A DNA stretch of 64,000 bases from Pedobacter sp014947265 (GTDB lineage: Bacteria; Bacteroidota; Bacteroidia; Sphingobacteriales; Sphingobacteriaceae), in assembly GCF_014947265.1 (NCBI RefSeq), contig NZ_JADCNK010000013.1, positions 1 through 64,000 of the forward strand, in the 5' to 3' direction. Of the stretch, positions 1 through 9,001 are shown in pieces. The notes under the pieces are model-generated. The model did no database searches and was not told the DNA's origin. It was given only the letters and a program-made list of their open reading frames with translations. The translations under genes were made by a program, and so were the position numbers. Positions within the stretch are counted from its first letter, which is position 1. Each line of letters starts with the position of its first letter.

Positions 1-281
1 CTCCGGGCTTTCCGTTCTATCAGGTTTATTTAACAAAACTCAGTTGTTTTGGCTAAACACTAAATCGCTCAATAGCTTACCTAGACAAAATCCCGCGTTA
101 GGGATTGTAAGGGTTCAGTACCGATTAAGCATCTGTTTTTATTTAATTATGGTATGTTTGCTTGTTTCACAGGTTTCATCGGTACCGGAGCGAAGCGCAG
201 CCCTGCAAAGCCCGGACCCTTGCGCAGCTTGGGTAACGCCCAAATCAGTTGGCAGTTATATTAACGATTAGAAGGTCAAAG
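1..281. repeat. Non-coding left edge with degenerate dispersed repeat
   Basis: No convincing gene is visible. The stretch has phrases typical of dispersed Bacteroidota repeats: a CTTTCCGTTCTATC-like segment near 9-22, a CCCGCGTTAGGGATTG segment near 92-107, and a GCGAAGCGCAGCC segment near 190-202. A related CTTTCCGTTTTATC segment appears near 25753-25766. A 75-codon frame at 44-271 has no recognisable protein character. Confidence 0.4.
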
Positions 282-296
282 CCCCCTTCTAGGGGG
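282..296 (-). terminator. Short GC hairpin after the IclR gene
   Basis: CCCCCT (282-287), a 3-nt loop and AGGGGG (291-296) form a perfect 6-bp stem just beyond the stop codon of the minus-strand IclR gene. The T-run that follows on that strand is short, so this is a weak or factor-assisted terminator at best. Confidence 0.4.
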
Positions 297-303
297 GTGG
301 GGG

Positions 304-1077
304 TTAAACCCCAATCCTTTGCTCAATCTTTTTAACGCATTTGTAGGCCTCGGCAAGAATCACATCATTGGCAATCGTCTGATCTACATTTAGCGCATTT
401 AACATCGAAATGGTTAAACAGGCAATAATGCCATTATTACTTTCGATACCAATGGGTAGTGAAATATCGGTAACACCCGAAACCGAATCGCTGTTTTTAA
501 AATAAGAACCCGTTTGCTGAATATCCGTTAAAGAACTTAAGAAATCTTCTTGCTGTGGTTTGGCATATTTCTTGAAAATTGTATTGTTTTTTAAGGTCGT
601 TATACGCTCAGTATCGGGCATATAGGCCAATAAAACCTTGCCTGATGCGGTTAATGGCAACGGAAATAAATTACCTTCTTCAATAGAAAGTGCAATTGGG
701 CCAGGGCTTTTGGCATGGATAATCACCATGACCTGGTTCATGTATAAAATACTTAAATGGCACGATTGGCGAATGGTATTAGCCAGTTCTTCCAACGGAA
801 ACTGTGCAGCTTTACGAAGCTCATCAATAGGTGAGTGCCGGTGTGAAAGGTAAAAAAGTTTTAGCGATAGCCTGTATTTACCCGAAACCTCATCGCGCAA
901 AATGTAACCCCGACTTTCCAGACTCATCAACATCCTGTATATTTCATTAGGTGTTTTCTCAATACCGATTGCAATTTCAGTTTGAGACAACGGGATAGAT
1001 TGTGCTGATAGATATTCCAATATATCAAGTCCTTTATCCAAAGCAGGGGCCTGGTACTTCGATTCTTTTTCGTTCAT
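304..1077 (-). CDS. IclR-family transcriptional regulator
   Basis: This is a 257-residue protein. Residues about 12-75 form the winged helix-turn-helix (ALDKGLDILEYLS, then a recognition segment near SQTEIAIGIEKTPNEIYRML). Residues about 85-250 match the IclR effector-binding domain, with the GKVLLAYMP motif typical of the family. IclR proteins bind a small catabolite and control a nearby pathway operon. The gene is divergent from the GH2/CoA-transferase genes that start at 1349, so those are its likely targets (inference). A good Bacteroidota-type promoter lies upstream at 1117-1148. The length is normal for the family. The ligand cannot be read from sequence. Confidence 0.88.
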   Translation of the reverse strand: MNEKESKYQAPALDKGLDILEYLSAQSIPLSQTEIAIGIEKTPNEIYRMLMSLESRGYILRDEVSGKYRLSLKLFYLSHRHSPIDELRKAAQFPLEELANTIRQSCHLSILYMNQVMVIIHAKSPGPIALSIEEGNLFPLPLTASGKVLLAYMPDTERITTLKNNTIFKKYAKPQQEDFLSSLTDIQQTGSYFKNSDSVSGVTDISLPIGIESNNGIIACLTISMLNALNVDQTIANDVILAEAYKCVKKIEQRIGV

Positions 1078-1116
1078 ACGGGTTTAAATTTGGCTGTAGC
1101 GTATTTTTTACAATTT

Positions 1117-1148
1117 CAAACATACAAAATGCTTTCTTATTTATACAA
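1117..1148 (-). promoter_or_regulatory. Bacteroidota-type promoter of the IclR gene
   Basis: On the minus strand a TTG (+ strand CAA at 1146-1148) is followed after 21 nt by TATGTTTG (+ strand CAAACATA at 1117-1124). This fits the TTG-N17-23-TAnnTTTG consensus of the Bacteroidota primary sigma factor. It lies 40 nt upstream of the IclR start. Confidence 0.6.
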
Positions 1149-1183
1149 CAGTAGATTTTGCATAATTTAAATACGAATATATG

Positions 1184-1214
1184 TTTTCATATTTAAAAAA
1201 AACATTTATATTTG
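1184..1214 (+). promoter_or_regulatory. Possible promoter of the GH2 gene
   Basis: TATATTTG at 1207-1214 matches the -7 element TAnnTTTG. The -33 side is weak (TTTTC near 1184-1188). It implies a 5' leader of roughly 125-130 nt before the ATG at 1349. Confidence 0.4.
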
Positions 1215-1348
1215 AATTAGAGATGGTAATTTAAAGTTACGGAATTTAAAAGGCTTAATTCAAAAGAATTGATAATTTATTTCTCCAGGAATTATATTGC
1301 TGATAACCATTTATAAACCTAAGCAAACGCCGAAATGGTGTAGATTAA

Positions 1349-4045
1349 ATGATGAGTAAACTCTTAATCTTTTCCTGGCTTTACCTGTTAAGCATTCCGC
1401 TTTTTGCACAAGATCTTAAGGTTGCTCAATTGGATTGTAAATATCGCAATAATCCGATCGGAATTGATGTACAATCGCCGGGTTTAAGTTGGGAAATGCA
1501 ATCATCAAAACGATGTGCATCAAGTCATTGCGAGGAACTCCCTGTTTCAACTTTTCAGGGAAGCAACCCTAATGCGGAAGAAAAACCCACCCATAGTAGT
1601 AAGATTGCTTCTTACGCTGCAATGACGACCTTCCGAGTTTATGCCGTTCCTGAACCCCGCACCAGAATTAGCTTCAACAAAGATTGGAAATTCTTCTTAG
1701 GTGATGAGCCAAATGCAAAATCATCCTCATTTAGCGACCTGAAATGGAGAAAACTCACTTTACCACACGATTGGAGCATTGAAGGTAAATTTGATGAGAA
1801 AAATCCCGCGAAACCTGAAGGTGGAGGTTTACCCACTGGCATTGGCTGGTATAGAAAGGAATTTACAGCTCCCGCTAATTTTAAAAACAGACTAATCAAC
1901 ATCGAATTCGATGGCGTATATAAAAACAGTGAGGTTTGGATTAACGGTCAATATCTGGGCAAAAGACCTTACGGTTACAGCTCTTTTTCTTACGAGATCA
2001 GTAAATTTTTAAAAGCTGGAAAAAATAGTATTGCGGTTAAGGTCGATAATTCTGCACAACCTGATTCGCGTTGGTATTCCGGCTCAGGGATTTATAGAAA
2101 TGTATGGCTAACCTCAGCTGCAGCAGTTTCAATAAAACGCAATGGTGTCTTTGTGAAAACTACTGTTATAAGTGGAGATAAAGGTCAGAGCATTGAAAAC
2201 AGGATTTTATCTGCTGGTGAAAGCCTGGCATCAATCGCTGTTGATATCGAACTCGAAAATAAATTCAAAGTAAAGGGCAATTATAAAATCCTGACTACCA
2301 TTTTCGACAACAAAGGATTGAAAATCGCACAAAGGCAATGGCCGATGTCGGTTGATCAAAACAATTCTAAGTTGGTTACAAATGGTTTGGACATTGCAAA
2401 TCCCAAATTATGGTCGGTTGAACGGCCGGTTATGTATAAACTGGTTACAGCGATTATGCAAGACGATGGAAAAATTATCGACACTTATATCACGCCGTTT
2501 GGAATCCGCGATTTTAACTTCGATGCACAAAAAGGATTTTCATTAAACGGCAAAGCAATGAAAATTTTGGGTGTTTGCTTGCACCACGATTTAGGTGCTT
2601 TAGGCGCTGCAGTAAATGTGCGTGCAATGGAACGTCAATTAGAAATTATGAAAGCGATGGGGGTGAATGCCATCCGTACCGCTCATAATCCACCAGCTCC
2701 TGAATTTTTAGATCTATGCGACAAAATGGGCTTCCTGGTGATGGATGAAGCTTTTGATATGTGGGTGAAAAAGAAAACCAAAAACGATTACCACCTCAAT
2801 TTTCCAGAATGGCACAAAAGCGATTTGGAGGAAATGATTAAACGCGATCGTAACCACCCATCTATTATTCTTTGGAGTATCGGTAATGAAATCCGTGAGC
2901 AGTTCGATAGTACAGGTGTGGCAATTACAAAAGAATTGGTGGGTATTGTTAAAAATCTGGACAAAACCCGTCCGGTAATTTCAGCACTAACCGAAACAAA
3001 AGCCGAAAAGAATTTTATCTACCAGGCCAATGTACTTGATATTTATGGATTAAACTACAACCATAAACTGTATAAAGATTTCCCTGAAAATTATCCGGGT
3101 GTTAAGTTTTTAGCAACAGAAACTACTTCCGGTTTAGCAACAAGGGGGTTTTACGATACAGCCGATACCATCCGCCGTTGGCCGAAAGATGGTAAAACCA
3201 AATTTACAGAAGGTAATAAAGAATGGTCGGCATCTGCTTACGATAATGTTTCGGCGTATTGGGGTTCTACACATGAAGAAACCTGGGCAGCAGCTAAAAA
3301 ATACGATCATGTATCGGGTTTATTTGTTTGGACCGGTTTCGATTACCTTGGCGAGCCACTACCATATCCCTGGCCCGCCAGAAGTTCTTATTTCGGTATT
3401 GTCGATTTAGCAGGTTTCCCGAAAGACTCCTACTACATGTATCAAAGCGAATGGACGAACAAACCAGTATTGCACATTTTACCCCATTGGAACTGGAAGC
3501 AAGGAAAATCAGTTGAAGTATGGGCTTATTACAACAATGCAGATGAAGTAGAACTTTACCTGAATGGGAAATCCTTAGGTAAAAGATCAAAACAAGGCGA
3601 TGATTTACATGTGCTTTGGAAGGTGCCTTTTGAGCCCGGAACATTAAAAGCGGTATCTCGCAAAAACGGGAAAGATGTTTTAGTTCGAAAAGTTAAAACC
3701 GCAGGAGAGCCGGCAAAAATTGAATTAATAGCCGATCGGAAAAATATCAAAGCCGATGGTAAAGATCTGTCATTCGTTACTGTCCGCATTTTAGATGCTG
3801 CCGGAAATGTAGTGCCGGATGCTGATAATCTGGTTGATTTTAAAGTGGATGGGGTTGGCTTTATTGCTGGCGTTGATAATGGCTTTCAGGCAAGTTTAGA
3901 GCCTTTCAAAGCCAATTACCGCAAGGCTTTTCATGGTTTATGTTTAGCCATAGTGCAGTCAACAGAAAAAACGGGAACCATAAAATTAACAGCTTCATCA
4001 GCTGGTTTGATGTCGTCTTCGATCATAATTAATACTGGTAAATAA
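1349..4045 (+). CDS. Glycoside hydrolase family 2 enzyme with chimeric N-terminus
   Basis: This 898-residue secreted enzyme is beta-galactosidase-like. A signal peptide covers residues 1-20 (ending LFAQ). Residues about 22-55 (NNPIGIDVQSPGLSWEMQS) resemble the start of GH78 alpha-L-rhamnosidases, not GH2. Residues 59-93 are encoded by a REP-like inverted repeat (1524-1626). The GH2 protein proper begins near residue 105 with the sugar-binding jelly roll, followed by the Ig-like domain (about 260-375) and the TIM barrel (about 385-680). N513-E514 (SIGNEI) is the likely acid/base, and E591 (LATETTSG) is a plausible nucleophile. A DUF4982-like and a second Ig-like domain end the protein. GH2 members of this shape cut beta-linked galactose or uronic acid from plant polysaccharides. 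The exact substrate is unknown. The frame is open throughout, so the fusion may be expressed. Confidence 0.88.
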   Translation: MMSKLLIFSWLYLLSIPLFAQDLKVAQLDCKYRNNPIGIDVQSPGLSWEMQSSKRCASSHCEELPVSTFQGSNPNAEEKPTHSSKIASYAAMTTFRVYAVPEPRTRISFNKDWKFFLGDEPNAKSSSFSDLKWRKLTLPHDWSIEGKFDEKNPAKPEGGGLPTGIGWYRKEFTAPANFKNRLINIEFDGVYKNSEVWINGQYLGKRPYGYSSFSYEISKFLKAGKNSIAVKVDNSAQPDSRWYSGSGIYRNVWLTSAAAVSIKRNGVFVKTTVISGDKGQSIENRILSAGESLASIAVDIELENKFKVKGNYKILTTIFDNKGLKIAQRQWPMSVDQNNSKLVTNGLDIANPKLWSVERPVMYKLVTAIMQDDGKIIDTYITPFGIRDFNFDAQKGFSLNGKAMKILGVCLHHDLGALGAAVNVRAMERQLEIMKAMGVNAIRTAHNPPAPEFLDLCDKMGFLVMDEAFDMWVKKKTKNDYHLNFPEWHKSDLEEMIKRDRNHPSIILWSIGNEIREQFDSTGVAITKELVGIVKNLDKTRPVISALTETKAEKNFIYQANVLDIYGLNYNHKLYKDFPENYPGVKFLATETTSGLATRGFYDTADTIRRWPKDGKTKFTEGNKEWSASAYDNVSAYWGSTHEETWAAAKKYDHVSGLFVWTGFDYLGEPLPYPWPARSSYFGIVDLAGFPKDSYYMYQSEWTNKPVLHILPHWNWKQGKSVEVWAYYNNADEVELYLNGKSLGKRSKQGDDLHVLWKVPFEPGTLKAVSRKNGKDVLVRKVKTAGEPAKIELIADRKNIKADGKDLSFVTVRILDAAGNVVPDADNLVDFKVDGVGFIAGVDNGFQASLEPFKANYRKAFHGLCLAIVQSTEKTGTIKLTASSAGLMSSSIIINTGK
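1524..1626. repeat. REP-like inverted repeat inside the GH2 reading frame
   Basis: GTCATTGCGAGG at the left end and GCAATGAC at the right end are inverted. Inner parts GAAGCAA and AGATTGCTTC also match the GATTGCTTCGTG...CGCAATGACG repeat seen near 6555-6583 and in the 10086-10500 array. It is translated as residues 59-93 of the GH2 gene and joins GH78-like sequence to GH2 sequence. Confidence 0.75.
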
Positions 4046-4073
4046 TGAGAAAAGTGGCCGCGAAGAATGGCCA

Positions 4074-4142
4074 TGGTTCGTGTCTTCACGAACCACAATT
4101 TTAGAATAATAAAATAACATGGTCGGTGGAGACACCAACCAT
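4074..4142. repeat. Two small hairpins between GH2 and the solute-binding gene
   Basis: Hairpin 1 is TGGTTCGTG-TCTT-CACGAACCA at 4074-4095 (perfect 9-bp stem). Hairpin 2 is ATGGTCGGTG-GAGA-CACCAACCAT at 4119-4142 (10 bp with one G-T pair). A related hairpin, GGTCTGTG-TCCT-CACAGACC, occurs at 25669-25688. They may act as weak terminators or RNA stabilisers. The second ends 14 nt before the next start codon. Confidence 0.6.
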
Positions 4143-4156
4143 TAGATGAAAATAAA

Positions 4157-5317
4157 GTGGAGAAGACGATTAATTTAAAAGGAATAACCTGGAACCACAG
4201 CCGTGGGCTTTTGCCGATGGTGGCTACGGCGCAGCGATTTTCGGAATTACACCCATATGTAAACATCACCTGGGAGAAAAGAAGTTTGCAGCAATTTGCC
4301 GATTTTTCAATTCAGGAATTGGCAGAACGATTTGATCTTTTGGTGATCGATCATCCCTGGGCAGGTTTTGCTGCAAAAACAAAATCAATTGTGCCTTTGA
4401 ACCTTTACCTTTCTCCAGAATATTTAAAAGATCAGGAAGAAAATTCTGTTGGACAATCTTACGAAAGTTACTTCTATGAGGGCCATTTATGGGCTTTACC
4501 AATAGATGCGGCAGCTCCTGTAGCCGCCTCAAGACCTGATTTACTTGCTGAGAAAGGATTACAACTACCTCAATCTTTTGATGATTTATTAGTACTTGCC
4601 GATAAAGGTTTAGTCGCCTTTGCGGGCATTCCCATTGATGTTTTAATGAATTTTTATACGCTTTGTTGTTCCTTAGGAGAAGATCCTTGCCAAAATGAAA
4701 AGGAAGTGGTTTCCACTGAAACAGGTGTTAAGGTTTTGAAAATGTACCGGGAATTGGCTTCAAAAATGGATAAAGCCAATTTCAACAGAAACCCCATTCA
4801 GGTGTATGAAGCGATGACTTTAAACGACGAAATTGCGTATTGCCCTTTCGCTTATGGCTATTCAAACTACTCGCGTAACGGTTATGCACGCAAAACCTTG
4901 CATTTTCACGATATGATTTCTTTAGATGGCAAAACCAATCTGAGAAGCACATTAGGCGGAACTGGTTTAGCCATTTCTGCTAAATGCGAAGCATTGGAGA
5001 TGGCTGCCAAATATGTCGAATTTGTAGGTTCACCAGCTTGTCAAGCTACCTTATTTTTTGAAAGCGGTGGTCAATCTGGGCATTTAGCAGCCTGGAAAAA
5101 CGAAGAAGTCAATCGCCAGAGTCAGCATTATTTTTCAAATACCTTACCGGCTTTACAAAGGGCATTTCTCCGTCCGCGTTACCATGGCTCCATGTATTTT
5201 CAAGACCATGCAGGTGATGTTGTTCGAGATTATTTAATAAATGGTGGAGATGAAATTCAGGTTTTAACAGCCATGAATAAATTATATCTGCAATCTAAAA
5301 GTTTAGTGTTATCATGA
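4157..5317 (+). CDS. Solute-binding-protein-like protein without signal peptide
   Basis: This 386-residue protein resembles family 1 extracellular sugar-binding proteins of ABC importers. It has the N-terminal lobe (MVATAQRFSELHPYVNITWE), a hinge-proximal FDLLVIDHPWAG segment, and a C-terminal lobe with GGTGLAISAKCEALEMAAKYVEF. The start is GTG at 4157; the nearby ATG at 4146 is in another frame and leads to a short dead end. There is no signal peptide or lipobox, and no permease or ATPase gene is nearby, so a cytoplasmic role is likely (inference). The stop overlaps the start of the first CoA-transferase by 4 nt (ATGA), which implies translational coupling. A second, distinct member of the same superfamily lies at 7763. 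It could be a binding partner or regulator of the CoA-transferases; the function is not known to me. Confidence 0.8.
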   Translation: MEKTINLKGITWNHSRGLLPMVATAQRFSELHPYVNITWEKRSLQQFADFSIQELAERFDLLVIDHPWAGFAAKTKSIVPLNLYLSPEYLKDQEENSVGQSYESYFYEGHLWALPIDAAAPVAASRPDLLAEKGLQLPQSFDDLLVLADKGLVAFAGIPIDVLMNFYTLCCSLGEDPCQNEKEVVSTETGVKVLKMYRELASKMDKANFNRNPIQVYEAMTLNDEIAYCPFAYGYSNYSRNGYARKTLHFHDMISLDGKTNLRSTLGGTGLAISAKCEALEMAAKYVEFVGSPACQATLFFESGGQSGHLAAWKNEEVNRQSQHYFSNTLPALQRAFLRPRYHGSMYFQDHAGDVVRDYLINGGDEIQVLTAMNKLYLQSKSLVLS

Positions 5318-6468
5318 ACAGGCCGCTGGAAGGACTTTTGGTTTTAGAGTTTTGTCAATTTTTGGCAGGACCATCAGCTGGTTTAAAACTGGCCGATCTG
5401 GGTGCCCGTGTGATTAAAATCGAACGGCCAAAAACAGGCGATGCTTGCAGATCTTTATCCATCAAGAATCTTTTTGTGGATGAAGATAGCCTGCTTTTTC
5501 ATACCATCAACCGGAATAAAGAAAGTTATGCCGCCGATTTAAAAAATCCGGATGATTTAGAAAGATTAAAAAAACTAATCAGCAAAGCCGATGTAATGAC
5601 ACATAATTTCCGTCCTGGTGTGATGGAGAAAATTGGTCTGGATTATGAAACAGTTCGAAAGATGAACCCTAAAATTGTTTATGGTATGGTCACCGGTTAT
5701 GGCAACGAAGGCCCGTGGAAAAACAAGCCAGGGCAGGATTTATTGGTTCAATCTGTTTCAGGTCTTACTTTTTTATCAGGAGTTGACGTAGACGGGCCCG
5801 TTCCATTTGGCCTTTCTGTTTCTGATATTATGTGCGGAAACCATTTGGCGCAAGGTATTATGGCCGCTTTAATCAAAAGGGCAAAAACCAATAAAAGTGT
5901 GTTGGTTGAGGTGAGTTTGCTGGAATCCATTTTAGATGTACAGTTTGAAGTATTAACCACCTACTTAAATGATGGCGGTAAATTGCCCGATAGAAGCGGA
6001 GCAAAAGGAAGTGCGCATGCTTATTTAAGTGCACCCTATGGGATGTATGAAACTGCCGATGGTTATATTGCCATGGCCATGGGCAACCTGCCAAATATCT
6101 GTGCAATCATTAATTGTGATATTACTGATCTCTATGTAGAAGCAGGATCGGCTTTCGAAAACCGCGATAAGTTAATTGTTCGTTTGGCAGCAACGTTTAA
6201 AAAGGAAAATACAAAACATTGGGTTGATCTTTTGGAAAGTCACGGTATCTGGTGCGCAGAAGTACTGAATTATCAAAAGGCAACAGCTTTAAATACCTAT
6301 AAAAAACTGGACATTGAGCAGCAACTGAATTTAGTTGGGGGCAAAACAATAAAGACAACCGTGAGCCCGATCCGTTTGGATAACGAAAAATTATTTGCTA
6401 GTAAAGCCGCACCAAAACTTGGGGGAAATACGGCAGAGATTAATAAAGAGTTTGAATTGAATGAATAA
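5314..6468 (+). CDS. Family III CoA-transferase (CaiB/BaiF), copy 1
   Basis: This 384-residue protein is of the formyl-CoA transferase/CaiB type. The N-terminus (GLLVLEFCQFLAGPSAGLKL, ADLGARVIKIE) and HNFRPGVMEKIGLDY are family hallmarks. D171 in GLSVSDIMCG is at the position of the catalytic aspartate that forms the acyl-CoA anhydride. These enzymes move CoA between carboxylic acids in the cytoplasm. Start ATG overlaps the stop of the solute-binding gene by 4 nt. A paralogue follows at 6607; two different CoA-transferase chains could form a heterodimer or act on donor and acceptor acids (inference). The substrate is unknown. The MaoC hydratase and Gfo/Idh enzyme downstream suggest a route that handles a CoA-linked sugar-derived acid. 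Confidence 0.88.
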   Translation: MNRPLEGLLVLEFCQFLAGPSAGLKLADLGARVIKIERPKTGDACRSLSIKNLFVDEDSLLFHTINRNKESYAADLKNPDDLERLKKLISKADVMTHNFRPGVMEKIGLDYETVRKMNPKIVYGMVTGYGNEGPWKNKPGQDLLVQSVSGLTFLSGVDVDGPVPFGLSVSDIMCGNHLAQGIMAALIKRAKTNKSVLVEVSLLESILDVQFEVLTTYLNDGGKLPDRSGAKGSAHAYLSAPYGMYETADGYIAMAMGNLPNICAIINCDITDLYVEAGSAFENRDKLIVRLAATFKKENTKHWVDLLESHGIWCAEVLNYQKATALNTYKKLDIEQQLNLVGGKTIKTTVSPIRLDNEKLFASKAAPKLGGNTAEINKEFELNE

Positions 6469-6473
6469 AAATA

Positions 6474-6583
6474 GTCGTCATTTCCGCGCAGGCGGGAATC
6501 TTAAGGCTTATTGCATTACGATTCCCAATCGAGTTGGGAATGACGACCGATAAAAGATTGCTTCGTGCCTCGCAATGACGTAG
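6474..6583. repeat. Two REP-like elements between the CoA-transferase genes
   Basis: Element A (6474-6547) starts GTCGTCATTTCC and ends GGGAATGACGAC, with inner hairpins CGCGCAGGCGGG and CCCAATCGAGTTGGG. The same element in opposite orientation, with an extra internal segment of about 50 bp, is at 23642-23762. Element B (about 6555-6583) is GATTGCTTCGTGCCTCGCAATGACG. Element B supplies a spurious in-frame GTG upstream of the next gene. Confidence 0.75.
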
Positions 6584-6606
6584 TGCGAAATTTAAAAAAT
6601 AAAATT

Positions 6607-7770
6607 ATGCTACCGCTTGAAGATTATTTAGTTATCGATTTTAGCCAGTTTCTTTCTGGCCCATCAGCAGGTTTGCGCCTGGCCGACATGGGCGCCCGCG
6701 TAATCAAAATTGAACGTTTGGGTATAGGCGATATCTGCCGTACACTTTATACTTCGAACCTGATTATGAATGGCGAATCATCAGTTTTTCATGCCATCAA
6801 CAGAAATAAAGAAAGCTTTGAAGTTGATTTAAAAAGCGAAAAAGATTGCGAAATGGTTCGCCAACTACTAAAAAAGGCAGATGTAATGATTCATAACTTC
6901 CGCCCTGGCGTAATGGAACGCTTGGGGTTCGATTATCAATCGGTTACCGCTTTAAATCCTAAAATTATTTATGGTGAAATATCAGGTTATGGAACTGCTA
7001 CTGACTGGAAAAATAAGCCAGGTCAGGATTTACTCCTACAATCGGTTACCGGTCTAACTTCTTTAACAGGAAATGCCGATAGCGGTCCTGTTGCCATGGG
7101 TCTATCCATTGTAGATATGCTGGCCGGCGCACATTTAGCACAAGGACTTTTAGCTTGTTTGTATCGAAAAGCCATAAAAAATGAAGGCGGATTGGTGCAG
7201 GTTAGCATGATGGAATCGGCCTATGATTTTCAGTTCGAAACCATTACCACCTTTATGAATGATGGTGGAAGCTTACCCGAACGCTCAAAAAAGAACAATG
7301 CAAACGCGTATTTAGGTGCTCCTTATGGGATTTATCAAACAGAAAACGGATATTTAGCCCTGGCGATGGGTTCAATTCCACAGTTAGGCAATTTGCTTGG
7401 ATGTGAGCAACTTGAAGATTACGTTGAAGTGAGCGAAGCATTTGATGAACGGGATGAGATTAAAGCTGTTTTAGCCGATCATCTTCTATCGGCCACCACC
7501 GAAAAATGGCTTTCCATACTGGAGCCGGCTGATATCTGGTGTGCCGATGTTTTAAACTGGAATGCGTTAATGGCGCACGGCGGGTTTAAGGTGTTGAACA
7601 TGATCCAGGAAGTGGAAATGGCAGATGGTTACAAATATGAAACCACCAGATGCCCGATCCGTATTGATGGTGAGTTGCTTACCTCATCAAAAGGCTCGCC
7701 TAAATTAGGCCAGGATAATGAAAAAATTATCAAAGAATTTATAACACAGCATACAACTGCAAATGCATAA
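6607..7770 (+). CDS. Family III CoA-transferase (CaiB/BaiF), copy 2
   Basis: This 387-residue paralogue of the gene at 5314 shares SGPSAGLRLADMGARVIKIE, HNFRPGVMERLGFDY and PGQDLLLQSVTGL. D170 (GLSIVDMLAG) is the predicted catalytic aspartate. I place the start at ATG 6607 (protein MLPLEDYLVIDFS) because it aligns with the paralogue. The longer frame from GTG 6565 only adds residues encoded by a REP element. The stop overlaps the start of the next solute-binding-like gene by 8 nt. Although a REP separates it from copy 1, both are probably in one transcript. The two chains are clearly diverged, so this is not a recent duplication. Substrate unknown. Confidence 0.88.
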   Translation: MLPLEDYLVIDFSQFLSGPSAGLRLADMGARVIKIERLGIGDICRTLYTSNLIMNGESSVFHAINRNKESFEVDLKSEKDCEMVRQLLKKADVMIHNFRPGVMERLGFDYQSVTALNPKIIYGEISGYGTATDWKNKPGQDLLLQSVTGLTSLTGNADSGPVAMGLSIVDMLAGAHLAQGLLACLYRKAIKNEGGLVQVSMMESAYDFQFETITTFMNDGGSLPERSKKNNANAYLGAPYGIYQTENGYLALAMGSIPQLGNLLGCEQLEDYVEVSEAFDERDEIKAVLADHLLSATTEKWLSILEPADIWCADVLNWNALMAHGGFKVLNMIQEVEMADGYKYETTRCPIRIDGELLTSSKGSPKLGQDNEKIIKEFITQHTTANA

Positions 7771-9001
7771 CCAGATAGAAACTTTCAGAATAGCCGTTCG
7801 TAAATTTGCGCCTTTTGAATCTGCCATGCAGAAATTCTGGGATCAATATTGTATGGTTTCAGGTTGTAAACTGAAGTTGGAAACGGTAGTGATGGATTTA
7901 CACGAGCTTTACGACAGTACCATTGCTCAAAAAGGTTTAGCCAAAGGCGATTTCGATATTGCCCACATCAGCACCGATTGGATTTTAGAAGGATACAATA
8001 ATCATGATTTTGAAGTTTTAAATCCTTACATCAACAAAAATAAACCAGATGATTTTCCGAGAGGTTGGGGCAAGTCGCTGCTAAGTTTACAGCGTTTTGG
8101 CTGGGAAGTTGTTGGACTGCCCTTTCACGACGGCCCTGAATGTTTCATTTACCGTAAAGATCTGTTTGAAAACGAGACCGAAAAAGCCAATTATTTAACG
8201 CAGTACGGAAAAATTTTAGAGGTACCGAAAACCTGGGAAGATTTTCATCAGATCGCCAGGTTCTTTAACCGTCCTCAGGACAACCTTTACGGGAGTATCT
8301 TTGCCTGTTATCCTGATGGCCATAATACCGTTTTCGACTTTTGTCTGCAATTGTGGACTCGAGGAGGAAGCCTGGTTGATAAAAATGACCGCATCGACAT
8401 CAACACACAAGCGGCGATTGATGGGCTTAATTTCTACCGTAAGATAGTAAACGACAAAACCGCTGTTCATCCGAAATCGGAACAATTCGAATCTGTTGCT
8501 GCAGGAATAGCCTTTTCACAAGGTGAAGCTGCAATGATGATCAATTGGTTTGGTTTTGCGGCCATGTGTGAAGTAGATGCAAATTCAAAAGTGAAAGGCA
8601 AAATTGATGTTGAACTGTTACCTTCAGCCATTCATGAAAAATCAGCTTCTTTAAACGTATACTGGCTTTACACGATTGCTAAGGGAAGTAAAAACAAAGA
8701 TATCGCATACGATTTTCTTCGTTTTGCATTGGATAAAGAACAAGACAAACAACTCACTTTTGAAGGCGGAATTGGTTGTCGGATTTCAACCTGGACAGAT
8801 GAAGAAATCAATCAAATCATTCCATACTACCATAAACTCGAAGCTTTACATGAAGTGGCCAATATGTTACCACAAAAAGCCAACTGGGCTGCAATTGCAG
8901 CAATAATCGACCAGATGGTTTTGCAGGCTATAAATACAGATCAATCTACCGAAGAATTGATCCAAATGGCGCAAAACCAGATTAACGAAATTGACAAATG
9001 A
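7763..9001 (+). CDS. Second solute-binding-protein-like protein without signal peptide
   Basis: This 412-residue protein has the fold signature of family 1 solute-binding proteins: KGDFDIAHISTDWILEGYNN in the first lobe, a GLPFHDGPECFIYRKDLFE hinge segment, PKTWEDFHQIARFFNRP, and a tryptophan-rich binding region (LQLWTRGGSLVD, MMINWFGFAAM). The N-terminus (MHNQIETFRIAVRKFAPFE) has no hydrophobic core or lipobox. It overlaps the upstream CoA-transferase by 8 nt and the downstream Gfo/Idh gene by 4 nt, so it is embedded in an enzyme operon and not in a transporter operon. It differs strongly from the 4157 protein. An intracellular ligand-binding or enzyme-scaffolding role is inferred from context only. 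Confidence 0.8.
   Translation: MHNQIETFRIAVRKFAPFESAMQKFWDQYCMVSGCKLKLETVVMDLHELYDSTIAQKGLAKGDFDIAHISTDWILEGYNNHDFEVLNPYINKNKPDDFPRGWGKSLLSLQRFGWEVVGLPFHDGPECFIYRKDLFENETEKANYLTQYGKILEVPKTWEDFHQIARFFNRPQDNLYGSIFACYPDGHNTVFDFCLQLWTRGGSLVDKNDRIDINTQAAIDGLNFYRKIVNDKTAVHPKSEQFESVAAGIAFSQGEAAMMINWFGFAAMCEVDANSKVKGKIDVELLPSAIHEKSASLNVYWLYTIAKGSKNKDIAYDFLRFALDKEQDKQLTFEGGIGCRISTWTDEEINQIIPYYHKLEALHEVANMLPQKANWAAIAAIIDQMVLQAINTDQSTEELIQMAQNQINEIDK

Noticed and set aside
44..271. A 75-codon open frame at the left edge
   Set aside because: It overlaps dispersed-repeat sequence and has no protein character.
3294..3644. Antisense frames over the GH2 gene and similar shadow frames elsewhere
   Set aside because: They are fully contained in well-supported genes on the other strand and lack motifs.
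6565..6606. Upstream GTG start for CoA-transferase copy 2
   Set aside because: These codons are REP sequence; the ATG at 6607 aligns with the paralogue start.
4157..9001. Sugar ABC importer
   Set aside because: No permease or ATPase gene and no signal peptide on either binding protein.
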